Part shown: piece after piece, positions 47,954 to 59,043 of the stretch | How the letters are laid out: each line of letters begins with the position of its first letter | Position numbering within the stretch: the stretch's first letter is position 1 | Assembly (NCBI GenBank): GCA_947044405.1 | Contig: CAMRHE010000012.1 | Location: 10,412,001 to 10,476,000 of the forward strand | Source: Leptodactylus fallax | Lineage: Eukaryota; Chordata; Amphibia; Anura; Leptodactylidae | DNA: 64,000 nucleotides | Direction: 5' to 3' | Translations under genes and position numbers: made by a program | Notes under the pieces: generated by a model | Databases searched by the model: none | Told to the model about the DNA's origin: nothing | The model's input: the letters and a program-made list of their open reading frames with translations, nothing else

Positions 47954-48200
47954 CAGTGGGTATGGAAAGTATTCAGAACCCTTTAAATTTTTCACTCTTT
48001 GTTTCATTGCAGCCATTTGCTAAAAGCAAAAAAGTTCATTTTATTTCTCATTAATGTACACTCAGCACCCCATCATGACAGGAAAAAAAACAGAAATGTA
48101 GATATTTTTGCAAATTTATTAAAAAAGAAAAAACGAAATATCACAAGGTCATAAGTATTCAGACCCTTTGCTGTGACAGTGATATTTAACTCACATACTT
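47954..48200. mobile_element. Tc1-like C family, end fragment
   Basis: Starts CAGTGGGTATGGAAAGTATT after a TA at 47952-47953 and matches the terminal ~240 bp of Tc1-like C (36621-38255). The internal region and other end are absent. It lies ten bases after Tc1-like E. Confidence 0.8.
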
Positions 48201-48690
48201 TTTAGAACTCCTCCTGCGCCTGCCACAACCCCCCATAGGCGAATGGACGATCAAACTAGTCCACTTTGAGACGTGTGCTCACTGACCTTAGTCCCATCGA
48301 GGGTTGTTATACTGCCCTCTGCTCTTTACTCTCTCTACTATTCCAGCTTCTTCTTCCCTACTTTTTTCTTTTCACTCTTCTACGTTCTTGATCTACCTTT
48401 CTTGAGCCCTTTTACTTACCCCCCCCCCCCCCCATTTTTTGCCTTCCTCCCCTCTAGTTTTTCTCCTTGTCCCGGTTGGCAGAGATCACCGTTTTGTCCT
48501 ACAATGTGAAAGCCTGAATACACCAGAAAAACGTTCCCATGTATGACTCTCACAAGCGTAGAGTTCACATAATGTGCTTACAAGAGTCCCACTTTCTCTC
48601 CTCTCACATGCCAGTTATCAAGAACGCACACCGGTAGGCCCCCATATTAGTAGCCCGGGGGAAAACCAGGGGGGGGCACTTCCCCCCAAA
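48200..48690 (+). mobile_element. L1-like LINE, ORF1 end and ORF2 start
   Basis: Continuation of the LINE at 45715-46328. The ORF2 start is near 48480: ITVLSYNVKGLNTPEKR across one or two shifts, then CLQESHF near 48570 (endonuclease Glu). It is cut at about 48690 by a homopolymer-filled block, so the rest of ORF2 is lost or misassembled. Confidence 0.6.
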
Positions 48691-48706
48691 AACCACCAGA
48701 GAACCC

Positions 48707-48748
<42 letters not shown>

Positions 48749-48856
48749 GGGGGGGGTGGGGGGCCCCTTTTTTTTTTTTTTTTCCCCCGAACAATCGCTA
48801 CCGGGCCGGGGGCGCGGGGGGGGGGGGGCCCCCCCGGGGGGGGGGGGGGGGGAACA
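48690..48856. other. Homopolymer block, probable assembly error
   Basis: Runs of C (about 48708-48746), G, T (about 48769-48783), C and G follow each other with almost no other sequence. It lies where a plus-strand L1 fragment meets the 3' end of a minus-strand L1. Such a pattern is more typical of a low-quality join than of real DNA. Confidence 0.7.
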
Positions 48857-49202
48857 AATTACACATCAATAGTACAAGCTTAAAAAGGAATAACAAAGGA
48901 CATATTCTAAAAGTTGTACAAAGACATATCAGAAACTAGACAAAAAGAACCAAAACAGTGCTGCATAGTCCATGGTAGATGTAAATATCAGATACAAATC
49001 GTCCAGGAGAGAATCCAGGCAAGGGAGCCGAAAGAAACACAGAGTCCAAATCAACCTGTAGGGAGCAAAGGCATATACAAAAACCCCACACATATACAAA
49101 CAAGATATCCTAATAAATACTTCCTATGGCGGAACTCCAGGGAGACTTAGTAGATAATAAGGAAAATACTATACAACTCAAACTGGACACTCCTTCCTGC
49201 GT

Positions 49203-52200
49203 CTAAGCAGTGAGTGTGTGCAGGGCATTACGAAATGATGGGGCTGTGTATAGAGTCAGAGGTGAGTCACACCAAGAGCCCCAAACCTTCCGAAATTTTT
49301 CAGGGCAACCTCTGCCTTTATATACTATTTTATTATATGGGATAATGGAATTTACCAATTTCCTCCACATGGATAGGGAGGAGGGGCGAGGATCCATCCA
49401 GCGCAAGGCAATAGCCTTCCTGCCTAGGAAAAGGGATTCTCGCAGAAAGATGCGAGTATGATGGGGCCATATTTCCTCATCCAGGATACCAAACAGACAA
49501 ATTTCAGGTGAACATGGAATTGGGGTCCCCAGTATGTCTGATAATAAGTTCACGACCTCAGTCCAAAATGCTTTAATTATAGGACACTCCCATATCATAT
49601 GCCAAAAATCACAATATCTAGCAGTGCACCGTAAACATCCAGGATGTTGTAGCCGTCCCATTTTATGCAGACGTGCAGGGGTCAAGTAACTTTGATTCAA
49701 AATGTTTACTTGTATAAGCTTATTATTAGCGGCTGGGGAAACAAACTGTGCTGACTCCAAAAGGTCAGAAAATGTCTCGTCTGTGAGAGCAGGGATAAGA
49801 GTGCGCCATTTCGTTAGAGCCGGAGCTTCCAGACGAGACATCCTGACCTGTATAAGATGGGCATACAATGCTGAGATAAGGCCCTGGGGACCTTGAGACC
49901 TGAGCACCCCTATAAGGGGATATGTGGAAATGCTGACAGCCGGTGGAGGAAACTGTGTGGACATGGCGTGTCTAATTTGGAGAAACCTGAATAATTGGGT
50001 TCGAGGGATACCAAATTGGGTACTCAAAGAGTCGAAAGAGCGGAATACGCCCTGATCATAAATATCAGCCAGAGACGTAACTCCAAACTGTTTCCAACTC
50101 CGTGCATCCGGAAGGGCATATAATTCGGTCAAACCTGGGTTATCCCATATCGGAGTTTCAGTAGGGACTCCAGTATAAGCCGCCACCCGCTTAGCTCGCT
50201 GCCAGACCTGTATTGCCAATGTATGGATTGGGAGCAAGCTACCTCTATACAGGTGTGGGTGTTCCAAAACCGGCCATAAGTTGGGTATATGTAGATGATA
50301 TGCTAAATGTGCCTCAGGGCCAGGCAGAGGATCCGCCAACAACCAGGACCTAAGATATCGAAGTTGACCAGCAAGATAATATAAAAATATATCAGGAAGA
50401 GCCATCCCGCCCATAGCTTTAGGCCGCTGCAATGTGGAGAAACGTAATTTAGACCTCGAACTGCCCCATATAAAGGGAATAAGTATGGAATCCAATTGCT
50501 TAAAGAACTTCTGTGGTACTGACACAGCCACATGTTCTAAAATATACAAACATTTGGGGAGGACCACCATTTTAATAAGATTAATCCGCCCTGCAACGGA
50601 CAGGGGTAAAGCCCCCCACACCCAAAATTTAGCCCGAAAATGACCAAGCAGTGGATATATATTTAAACTCAGGAATTGTCTATGATCATTGGAAATATGG
50701 ATCCCTAAGTATTTACAGGCATCTACAACCTTCAGGCCACAAATATATTCTCCCATATTTCCCAGTGATTGTCTAAAAAGGGGCATATATGATGATTTGG
50801 CCCAATTTATCCGTAGACCAGAGTATATACCAAATTTATCGATTATTGCCATAGCTCTAGGGAGTGTATGAGCAGGGTCAGACATAAATAATAGGAGGTC
50901 GTCTGCATAAAGGGCTTTCCGTTCCTCCTTAGTGCCAATAATCACTCCCTTGTAAACCGGGTCTGTCCTAAGGATAATAGCAAGAGGCTCTATCGCCAAT
51001 GCAAAGAGTAATGGAGACAACGGACATCCCTGGCGAGTTCCCCTAGAGAGAGTGAAATACGGGGATAACGCACCATTAATGGAGAGTGCGGCTCTAGGGG
51101 ACTGATAAAGGAGCATAATCCAAGCAATAAACAATTCCCCAAAACCGAAACACCTCAGAACCTGAAGCAAAAATGGCCATTCCACCGAATCAAATGCCTT
51201 AGTGGCATCAAGGGAAGCCACCGCCCAATCCTGTTTAAGAGCAGCCCCTATCTGAGAAACCACCTGGACCCGTCTAAGGTTATCAGAAGTAGATTTGCCG
51301 GGCATGAAGCCCGTTTGGTCTGAGTGAATTAAATCCAAAACCACAGTATTCAACCTCTTAGCGAGAATTTTAGTAAGTAATTTATAATCGATGTTAAGGA
51401 GAGAAATAGGTCTATATGACCCACAGTCCAACGGATCCCTATCTGGTTTAAGAAGGAGAACAATATTAGCATCATAGAAGGAATCCGGCAGAGTGCGGGC
51501 CACAAACGCATCTTGATAACATTTCAATAAGACAGGGAGCAGTTTATCCTGATATTGTACATATACCTCAACCGGAATACCATCCGGGCCCGGTGATTTC
51601 CCTTTGGCCATGTCCACCAATGCATCAGATAATTCCTCCAGTCTAAGGGGAGAGTCCAGAAACTCCCGTTGTTCATTTGTCAGGGTTGGAAAGGAAACAT
51701 CTGCCAAATGCTGGACAATATCCTGAGTAGGTGCATGTAACTGAGATTGGTAGAGGGTCGAGAAATATTGATGAAAACGGTCACGGATGGCCGCACTATC
51801 AGATAGGGCATCCCCGTCCATCGAATTAATTCTCAAAATTGCTGGAGAGGCTGTGTTATAATGGATAAGATGGGCTAAAAGGCTACTAGACTGATTACCC
51901 AACTCATAAAATCGTTGTTTAGTGAAAAATTGAGACCTGCGGGCCTTTTCATGTAGAACATGTAGATATTGCCTACCCAGTTGAAGCCACTCAGTTCTGG
52001 AGTCATCAGTAGGATTAGCTATATACGTGGCCTCCAACAATGCACATTTTTCAGCTAAGTCTCTCTCAAGGGAAGACGATTCTCTTTTAATGTATGAAAT
52101 AGAGGATTTGAAACATCCCCTCAAATATGCTTTCATAGTTTCCCATAGGATAGTAGGTGTGGTGGTAGGGGAATTAATATCTAAGAAGGCTTGCAACTGA

Positions 52201-53012
52201 TCCGGAATACGGTCATGCACTGCTATCAGCTTGAGCCAAAAGGGATGAATACGCCAGTTATGAGAAGGTCTAGAGAGGTCAGTATCCCCAAATTCCAGCA
52301 GCAACGGAGAATGGTCAGACGTTGCCCTGGGCAAATATGAGATGTTAAGCAAAAGGGAACATGCCTTAATATTGCCTAGTGCATGATCAATACGGGACAG
52401 AGAGTGATGAGTGGCAGAATGACAGGAGAACACCAGGGCCTGTGGATATTTAAGACGCCAGAGATCATGCCAACCCACTTCCTGTACAAGCTGGGCCAGG
52501 GGAGTAGGGTGAGCACCAGAAGGGGCAGGGGCACCTACATTTAATCTATCTAGGGAAGCATCCATTAATTTATTAAGATCTCCCATGCAAACCACTGTAG
52601 CGGCAGGAAATTTAGCCGCAAAGTGGGCCGCTTCATGTAAAACTGAAAAGTCAGATGCAGGTGGCAAATAAAGTCCTAGGATGACATAAAGTTTAGACTC
52701 TATCCAGGCCTGCACAAACACATAACGCCCATCAGGGTCCCTAACAGTAAGGCCCGGCTCCCAGCGGAGCCTGCGGTGAACCAGGAGGGACACCCCTCTA
52801 GAGAAAGAAGTATGAGTGGAGTGCAGGGCCCACTGGACCCAGGGTTTTTGTAAGTATCTGGTCGTATCAGGTGCTAGATGTGTCTCCTGCAAGCACACCA
52901 AATCAGGGTTGTATTGTCTAAGGTGGGAAAAAATAGTAGAGCGTTTCTTCACACCGCCCATACCCAGTATATTCCAAGAGCATACTTTAAGGGTCGCCAT
53001 AACACCATACAA
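49203..53012 (-). CDS. L1 ORF2 protein (endonuclease and reverse transcriptase)
   Basis: 1269-codon uninterrupted frame. Residues 1-240 form an APE-type endonuclease with its expected residues: N14 (SWN), E43 (LQETH), D145 and N147 (GDLN), D209 (SRIDHAL), D233/H234 (SDHSPLLL). It nicks target DNA. RT lies at roughly 470-780: GKSPGPDGIPVEVY, LDATKAFDSVEWPF (D602), SRGTRQGCPLSPLLFALAIE and the catalytic YADDLLL at 702-708. A C-terminal CLRCTARYCDFWHMIWEC (1126-1143) is the L1 CCHC motif. ATG choice: the frame-first ATG at 53012; an ATG four codons later (MATLKV) is equally plausible. Length fits L1 ORF2 (about 1250-1275). Confidence 0.93.
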   Translation of the reverse strand: MYGVMATLKVCSWNILGMGGVKKRSTIFSHLRQYNPDLVCLQETHLAPDTTRYLQKPWVQWALHSTHTSFSRGVSLLVHRRLRWEPGLTVRDPDGRYVFVQAWIESKLYVILGLYLPPASDFSVLHEAAHFAAKFPAATVVCMGDLNKLMDASLDRLNVGAPAPSGAHPTPLAQLVQEVGWHDLWRLKYPQALVFSCHSATHHSLSRIDHALGNIKACSLLLNISYLPRATSDHSPLLLEFGDTDLSRPSHNWRIHPFWLKLIAVHDRIPDQLQAFLDINSPTTTPTILWETMKAYLRGCFKSSISYIKRESSSLERDLAEKCALLEATYIANPTDDSRTEWLQLGRQYLHVLHEKARRSQFFTKQRFYELGNQSSSLLAHLIHYNTASPAILRINSMDGDALSDSAAIRDRFHQYFSTLYQSQLHAPTQDIVQHLADVSFPTLTNEQREFLDSPLRLEELSDALVDMAKGKSPGPDGIPVEVYVQYQDKLLPVLLKCYQDAFVARTLPDSFYDANIVLLLKPDRDPLDCGSYRPISLLNIDYKLLTKILAKRLNTVVLDLIHSDQTGFMPGKSTSDNLRRVQVVSQIGAALKQDWAVASLDATKAFDSVEWPFLLQVLRCFGFGELFIAWIMLLYQSPRAALSINGALSPYFTLSRGTRQGCPLSPLLFALAIEPLAIILRTDPVYKGVIIGTKEERKALYADDLLLFMSDPAHTLPRAMAIIDKFGIYSGLRINWAKSSYMPLFRQSLGNMGEYICGLKVVDACKYLGIHISNDHRQFLSLNIYPLLGHFRAKFWVWGALPLSVAGRINLIKMVVLPKCLYILEHVAVSVPQKFFKQLDSILIPFIWGSSRSKLRFSTLQRPKAMGGMALPDIFLYYLAGQLRYLRSWLLADPLPGPEAHLAYHLHIPNLWPVLEHPHLYRGSLLPIHTLAIQVWQRAKRVAAYTGVPTETPIWDNPGLTELYALPDARSWKQFGVTSLADIYDQGVFRSFDSLSTQFGIPRTQLFRFLQIRHAMSTQFPPPAVSISTYPLIGVLRSQGPQGLISALYAHLIQVRMSRLEAPALTKWRTLIPALTDETFSDLLESAQFVSPAANNKLIQVNILNQSYLTPARLHKMGRLQHPGCLRCTARYCDFWHMIWECPIIKAFWTEVVNLLSDILGTPIPCSPEICLFGILDEEIWPHHTRIFLRESLFLGRKAIALRWMDPRPSSLSMWRKLVNSIIPYNKIVYKGRGCPEKFRKVWGSWCDSPLTLYTAPSFRNALHTLTA

Positions 53013-53449
53013 TCACATTATACATTAAGAATGAGGGGTTCCCCCCGACCCCCACCATTAACCTCCCCACCGGACCGTTAAACCGAAAAAAGGACTTGCA
53101 GCAATAATTCAACCAAAACTGGAAACCCATAAAGGGGCATTCCAACTATTAGTGAGGAGTCTAAGATTGCTCCTACACAATACGTGGCTCTTGGTAAATG
53201 GGGGAAGTAGTGCACCCAAGATGGTATGGTAATAGGGCACTATCTTCAAACTAAAAAGCACAAGCAATAAACTATCACTATAATGTGAATCTCCAAAGGG
53301 ACCCTAAACAGAAAAATTCTTGGCCGGTGCCCATGGGGCAGCCAAACACCCATCATATGAAAAGTCCATAGGCAACCGCAAGCAATAATAACAGTCATTA
53401 GCGGGGGCTGGGCCACAGGGGGCCCCCCCACCAGTCATCATATACCCTG

Positions 53450-54322
53450 TTACCGTCTGGGAGGTCGAGGCAGTAGGTTCAGCCAGTCTTCCGCCTCCTG
53501 CGGGGATGTGAAGAAAATAACCCTCTCCTCATGGATCACACGGAGCCGTGCAGGATAAGCCATGGAGTAATGAATGGAACTTTCCCGGAGTCGACGCTTG
53601 ACATTGACGAAAGTGGCACGAGTCTTCTGTAGTGCCGCAGAAAAGTCGGGAAAAATGGAGATGGATGAACTGTTGAATTTAATCTCTCCAAGTTGACGTG
53701 CTGCCCGCAGCGCTTCATCTCGATCCCCACTGCTGAGAAGACGGGCCAACAGCGGCCTCGGAGGGGCACCCTGAGGGGGCGGTCTGGCAGGAACTCGATG
53801 GGCCCTTTCCACGGCAAAGGCAGGAGAAAACTTGGCCTCCGGTAGGGTTTCTTTCAACCACCTCTCCATAAACTCACACGGATTAGCCCCTTCTGACCGT
53901 TCCGGCAAGCCAAGAATGCGCAGGTTGTTGCGACGGAGTCTGTTCTCAAGATCATCCGCTCTCTGCGTCCACAACTCAGCCGATCTCTCCAGTGCAGTAA
54001 GCCTCGCCGGTACTGGGGCTGAATTATCCTCTAAGAGAGAGATGCGATCCTCCACCTCCTTCACTCGACCCCGTAAGGTCTGAAAATCTTGACGCAAAAG
54101 GCCCACATCAATCTTGACTTCCTCAATTTTACCTGTGAGGGACGAGGTGCTGGACTGGATCGCCTCAAGCAACTGAGTTGTGACCTGTCGCAACGTGGGC
54201 TCCGTGTCCTCAGCAGGAGATGCCGCCGACGGTGGATCCAGTGCTGGCGGGCTGCGCTGCGGCTGCTCCCTGGCAAATCCCCGGAGACGCTCAGAAGCCG
54301 ATCCTTTAGACTGGCGACTCAT
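53450..54322 (-). CDS. L1 ORF1 RNA-binding protein
   Basis: 290-codon open frame. A basic/Pro-rich N-terminus (to about 40) is followed by a coiled coil (about 45-130; LTGKIEEVKIDVGLLRQDFQ, then VEDRISLLEDN), an RRM-like domain beginning with LRRNNLRILGLPERSEG and including AVERAHRVPARP, and a C-terminal domain with LQKTRATFVNVKRRLRES and MAYPARLRVIHEERVIFF. This is the transposase_22-type L1 ORF1p, a trimeric nucleic acid chaperone. It lies upstream of ORF2 with a spacer of 437 bp and presumably shares its transcript. Confidence 0.92.
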   Translation of the reverse strand: MSRQSKGSASERLRGFAREQPQRSPPALDPPSAASPAEDTEPTLRQVTTQLLEAIQSSTSSLTGKIEEVKIDVGLLRQDFQTLRGRVKEVEDRISLLEDNSAPVPARLTALERSAELWTQRADDLENRLRRNNLRILGLPERSEGANPCEFMERWLKETLPEAKFSPAFAVERAHRVPARPPPQGAPPRPLLARLLSSGDRDEALRAARQLGEIKFNSSSISIFPDFSAALQKTRATFVNVKRRLRESSIHYSMAYPARLRVIHEERVIFFTSPQEAEDWLNLLPRPPRR

Positions 54323-55020
54323 GGCAAGACAACAACAGTGACCACCAAGCAGCCAGTAGGTAGTATCAGAGGATTAGGATGCAGTACTCAATAGCCAGAT
54401 AAATCAGCCAATAGGTGTTATCAGAGGGTCAGGCTATAGCGGCATCCACCATGCAGCCAACAGGTGTTATCAGAGGGACGGCCCCCAGCAGTGTCCACAA
54501 TGCGGCCAATAGATAGTAACAGAGGATCAGGATACAGTATTGACTTGCCAGACAAAACAGCGAATAGGTGCCATCCGAGAGTCAGTCTGCAACAGCATCC
54601 ACCACACGGCCAGTAGGTGTTATCAGAGGAGCAGCTCCCAGCAGCGTCCACGATGTAGCCAATAGACAGCCACAGAGGGTCAGGATACAGTACTCACTCG
54701 CCAGACAAAGCAGCCAATAGGTGTTATCAGAGGGTCAGGCTATAGCGGCATCCACCATGCAGCCAACAGGTGTTATCAGAGGGACAGCCCCCAGCAGTGT
54801 CCACGATGCGGCCAATAGATAGTAACAGAGGATCAGGATACAGTACTCACTCGCCAGACAAAGCAGCCAATAGGTGTTATCAGAGGATCAGTCCATAGTG
54901 GCATCTACCATGCTGGCCAGTAGGTGATATCAGAGGGACTATATCTAGCAATGTCCACAATACAACCTGTAGATAGTAGCAGAGGACCAAGATATGGCAC
55001 ATCAGCTGCCAGGAGGTGTT
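54323..55020 (-). repeat. 153-bp monomer array in L1 5' UTR
   Basis: Landmarks GCCAATAGGTGTTATCAGAG and variants begin at 54407, 54560, 54713 and 54866, so the period is 153 bp and the array holds about 4.5 copies. Each monomer contains two or three GTTATCAGAGG-type subrepeats. Tandem monomers in this place are known as promoter units in mouse L1; the same role here is inference. Confidence 0.85.
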
Positions 55021-55405
55021 ATCAGAGGGCCAGTTTGTTTCTGTGGGTAGGTACCCCAAAGTAGAGGCCCAGGGCACCCAGGCCGGCAGCCCCAGTCCCC
55101 TGTCACCCAGCGCTCCACCGCAGAGCCCAGGCAAGCTACACAGCCGGTCACCGCAGGCCCCACCACGCGGGCAAGATGGCCGCCGCAGCTCACCGCCCGC
55201 ACGGATCTCCACCGCCCGGCACAGCCGCCGCGATGTTCAGGACAGCCACCGGACCGAAGACCCGCGCAGGAGAAGATGGGGTGTTCAGCGGTCACCAGAG
55301 CCCGGACACAAGCAGGATATCGGCAGGATTATAGGAGTCCTCGTCGGAGCTCAGCTCACATGCTGCCGCTCCGTACTCGCGCTAGCCACGCCCCCGATCA
55401 ATCAT
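55021..55405 (-). promoter_or_regulatory. CG-rich 5' end of L1
   Basis: CG-rich, CpG-dense block between the monomer array and the GGGGCGTGGC start of the minus-strand L1. By position it is the distal 5' UTR/promoter. Overlapping open frames here are compositional. No TATA box. Confidence 0.55.
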
Positions 55406-55558
55406 GTTTACTGGTTTCTACGCATGCGCTATTATAATTGACACCATTTATTTTCCTGTATAAAATATTATGTCATGTTTTTTTAATATACACAACTTGC
55501 TTGACACCCACTGCGTGTGTCAGGCTAGTTCCCTCTCTCTGTGATCATGAGATATAGA

Positions 55559-55561
<3 letters not shown>

Positions 55562-55602
<41 letters not shown>
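55562..55602. repeat. (TA)n microsatellite
   Basis: About 20 TA dinucleotides, just upstream of the plus-strand L1 fossil and about 160 bp from the 5' end of the full-length L1. Confidence 0.95.
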
Positions 55603-55605
<3 letters not shown>

Positions 55606-55619
55606 GGATTACAAATAAT

Positions 55620-58110
55620 TTGGCATCACTTGACAATCAGAATATTGAACCCACCCAGATTGGGTTTCGATAACAACCACATACATCATTGCTAATATCT
55701 ATTTCCCTAATACAGGTCAGATACCCTTTCTTCTCTCTACTCTCTCCAATCCTTCGCTCGTGGTAACCTAACCCTTTGTGGGGACTTCAATTTAACACTC
55801 AACCCCCTCACAGACTCCTCTATGGGCAAGTCTCATATACCCTACAGTGCCCTCAATAAATTCCATAAATATTTATAATCCATGCTGCTGTGTGATGTAT
55901 GGCATATTTTATACCTGGAAGATAGGGATTATTCCTTCTTTTTCCATGCATATTACTCATACAGCAGGTTGGACTTTATTTTACTCCCACATTCATTTTT
56001 TCCACAAGTTACTAAAGGAGCTATAGGCAGTGCCTTCCTCTCGGATCACTCTCCTGTTTCCTGCTGCCTTACGCTCCTCCCACCCACTTGTCGCTCCAAC
56101 ACTTGGTGGCTCAACGAGTCATTGCTGCGTGATGCCCAATGCCTGGTGGACCTCAATCAATCACTGATTTGATCACAACCACTTCCAAGATGATACGTCT
56201 CCCCCAAACCAATGGGAAATGCAGAAATGTGAAGTTGAGCAAACCCTGGCTTCGCTTGAAGCGCAACATAAGCAAACCCTCCAGCATTCTACTCTAACTG
56301 CCCTGACGGCAACAGCAATCATGAGATCAGGACCCTCCTTGAACATAAGCAGCAGCAACTATGCCAGCTCAACGAAAGGTCTTTTTATGAGTGGGGCAAT
56401 AAAGCCGGTCGCCTCCTTGTCCGGGCAGTCTGAGATCGGCAAATGGCCTCTCATATCCTGTCCATTAAAACACCTGCAGGCCATACCTCTTACCTCACAT
56501 CAGATATCTCCTCTGCCTTTAAGGACAACTACCATTCCCTGTATGACTTGCCCCCCCCCCCCCCAACACACTTCCAACCAGAAACATGACCCCCCCCCCC
56601 CCCACAATACAGCCACGACATGGCTCTCCTATCCCTCATGACTGAGAGCTGTCCTTTTACCCAAACAGAGATGAAGTTAGGGGTCTCCAACCTCCCGGGA
56701 TGTAAAAGCCCTGGCCCAGATGGCTACACTGTTTTCTTCTACAAAGCTCTCCTCCCAAATCCCACTCCGTACCTCCTAAAAACGCTCAACTTGGCTTCCC
56801 TTGACACTCCCTTCCCCCCCTCTTTTCTTCATGCACATACCACAGTGCTACCCAAAAAGGGTGAAGATCCCCTACTTTGCAAATTGCCTGGGACACCCTA
56901 GTTCATCCAGATCTAGTGGGATTCATCCCTCATCGAGTGACCCGTGATAATAACCTGAAGGCATTCTCTGCTATCTAGCCATCACGCTCACAAGTCTCAT
57001 ATGCCCCTGATGCTACTCTCTTCGAATGCAGAGAAGGTCTTCGAAAGGGTTGATTGGAACTTCTCGATTGCCACGCTCCAACAAATAGGCATAGGCCCTG
57101 TCATGCTCTCCAGTATACATGCTTTATTTAATTCCCCGCAGGCCCAAATTTGAGCAAATGGTACCGTCAGGGATCTTCACTTTCCCCTCTTCTCTATGCT
57201 CTAGTCATGGAGCTCCTGCTTGCGGCCATTCGTCGTGATCTGAACATTAAGGGTTTGAGAGCGGGAGACTTACACTTTAAGATTTCAGCTTTTGCAGATG
57301 ATGTTTTGCTTTTATTTCTCAACCAGTCACGATCCTCCCATCCCTATTGCAAGAAATAGCCACCTATAGCTTTTATAGTAATTATAACATAAATCTATGA
57401 GTAATGTACTTAACATTTCCCTCCCTGACCCCCTGGTCTGCACGCTTAGCTCCTCCTTCCCTTTTTCTTGGTCAGCTAAATCAATTAAGTACCTAGGGGT
57501 GCTACTAAGCAGCTCCCTGTCTGATACATACGCCCTGAACTTCCTCCCACTTCTGTGCGCACCCTCCAAGCCGACCTGTCCAAATGGGATACCAAGGATT
57601 TCTCGTGACTAGGCCGCACATATCACTTAACAATGAATATCCTTCCCAGACTTCTCTACCTCTTCCAGATTATGCCTATTGTTCAAATCCCAAAATAATT
57701 TTTCACCTCCATCTGGAAAGCCTTCACTAAATTCATCTGTACCTCTAAACCACTGAGGATAGCCAGACGTACGATCTACAAGCCTAAACAGCTGGGTGGC
57801 TTGGTGGTACCAGTTTGCACTCCATATAACCTGGCAGCTTTTACGGCCTGTATCCTCGACTGGCACCACTCCACCTCTTCCAAGCTCTGGGTTGCCCTAA
57901 AGAGTTCTCTGTGCCTGTTGCCTCCCAAATCCCTTCCTTGGATCCATAGTCACTGGTCGGGTAGAACCATCTCTGATCTTCCCTTTACTGCTCAACAAGT
58001 TCTCGGTGTTCAAGTACAAATACAAGTTCACCATTGCTCGCCTCTTTACCAACAATGGCCCATTTGTTTCCTGTTATGGTGTTCCCAGAATGTAATAATT
58101 GGATTTTTGT
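55620..58110 (+). mobile_element. L1/Tx1-like LINE, decayed
   Basis: Plus-strand ORF2 remnant. Endonuclease: LCGDFNLTLNPLTDSS (55780), SRLDFILLPHS (55965) and SDHSPVSCC (56040). RT: LPGCKSPGPDGYTVFFYKAL (56692), a QGSSLSPLLYALVMEL block (57166) and FADDVLLLFL (57291), retaining the DD pair. C-terminal DWHHSTSSKLWVALKSSL near 57860. Several frameshifts and two C-runs (56552, 56590). It is related to the copy at 20.5-23.3 kb (SFLHAHTTVLPK versus SFLHAHITVLPK). Confidence 0.75.
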
Positions 58111-58951
58111 ATTTACCGTAAAATCCCTCTCTCAAAAATATAGGGTATAACAAGTGCACATAATTTAACAAAGAAAAGGTATAGCACGGAAAAAAAAATA
58201 TAAAATATAACTTTTATTAAGGTTAAGTTCAGGTCAAACACACAATTCACACTCTATTAAAAAGTGGTAGAGGTGCATGGTGTGATCTCAGAGGGGGGGG
58301 GGTAAACTCCTATCCCTAAAATAAAGAGACCCACCGCTGGGTTATCCCATACATAGCGTAGTTAAGTCCCTAGCCAACCCAGATAGAGAGCCCAGGAGAA
58401 TTAGTAATTCCAGCGGCCCTGGAATAGGGGACAGTAGACTTAAGGAAACCTGATAAATTACACTACCACTAAGTACCTATCATGAAAAGAGGGACCGACC
58501 TATTAGATGGGGGATAAGAAAATAGTTAACGGTATAACGCTATGCTTATTCATCCCAGAGTGGTGGCCAGAGAGTATGAGAGCCTATTGTTGTCAGGGCT
58601 CTTTAAAATTATCAACACAGGTGAATGATGCAGCACCATCTATGATGCACACACATACAGCCTGATGTGAAGAGACCCTGTCAGCAAGGAGGGACAATAT
58701 CACCAGATAGGAAACAGGCTGTATAACACCTGTTGTTATAAAATGAACTGAACCATAGAAAGGTCCCAAGGGGAACAGTCCATCCAGTGCTCTTCATAAG
58801 ACCCCTCAACGCGTTTCCCCCTTGCGTTCATCAGGAGGGTGGTATCTAATAAACGATAGACCGATAAAGGCAAAAAATATGCAGTTAAAACTGCAATTAG
58901 CTGGTGTCCTGGAGCTGGACACCAGCGTGTGTTAGCAGCAGCCGCCATGCA

Positions 58952-58956
<5 letters not shown>
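58111..58956. repeat. Interspersed repeat with CGCGTTTCCCCCTTGCGTTC
   Basis: A block with ATAACTTTTATTAAGG (near 58210), GGGTTATCCCATACATAGCG and CTCAACGCGTTTCCCCCTTG (58806), phrases of a common frog interspersed repeat. Boundaries and class are unknown; no gene seen. Confidence 0.5.
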
Positions 58957-59013
<57 letters not shown>

Positions 59014-59036
59014 TATAATATAATATATATATTTTA
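58957..59036. repeat. Compound (AT)n/(AC)n microsatellite
   Basis: AT repeats, then about ten AC repeats, then ATATA-rich sequence, ending eight bases before the 5' LTR. Confidence 0.95.
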
Positions 59037-59043
59037 TAAATAC

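Larger units (their letters stand above)
48857..55405 (-). mobile_element. Full-length L1-type retrotransposon
   Basis: About 6.5 kb on the minus strand in standard L1 order: CG-rich 5' UTR start (GGGGCGTGGCTAGCGCGAG at about 55398-55380), a 153-bp monomer array, ORF1, a 437-bp spacer, ORF2 and a 3' UTR. Both ORFs are fully open, so this copy may be young. Target duplications could not be checked because the 3' edge is in the homopolymer block and the A-tail is not visible. Other L1-like copies here are decayed. Confidence 0.85.

Noticed and set aside
48574..48939. 121-codon frame with a Pro/Gly run
   Set aside because: Created by the homopolymer block that is probably an assembly error.
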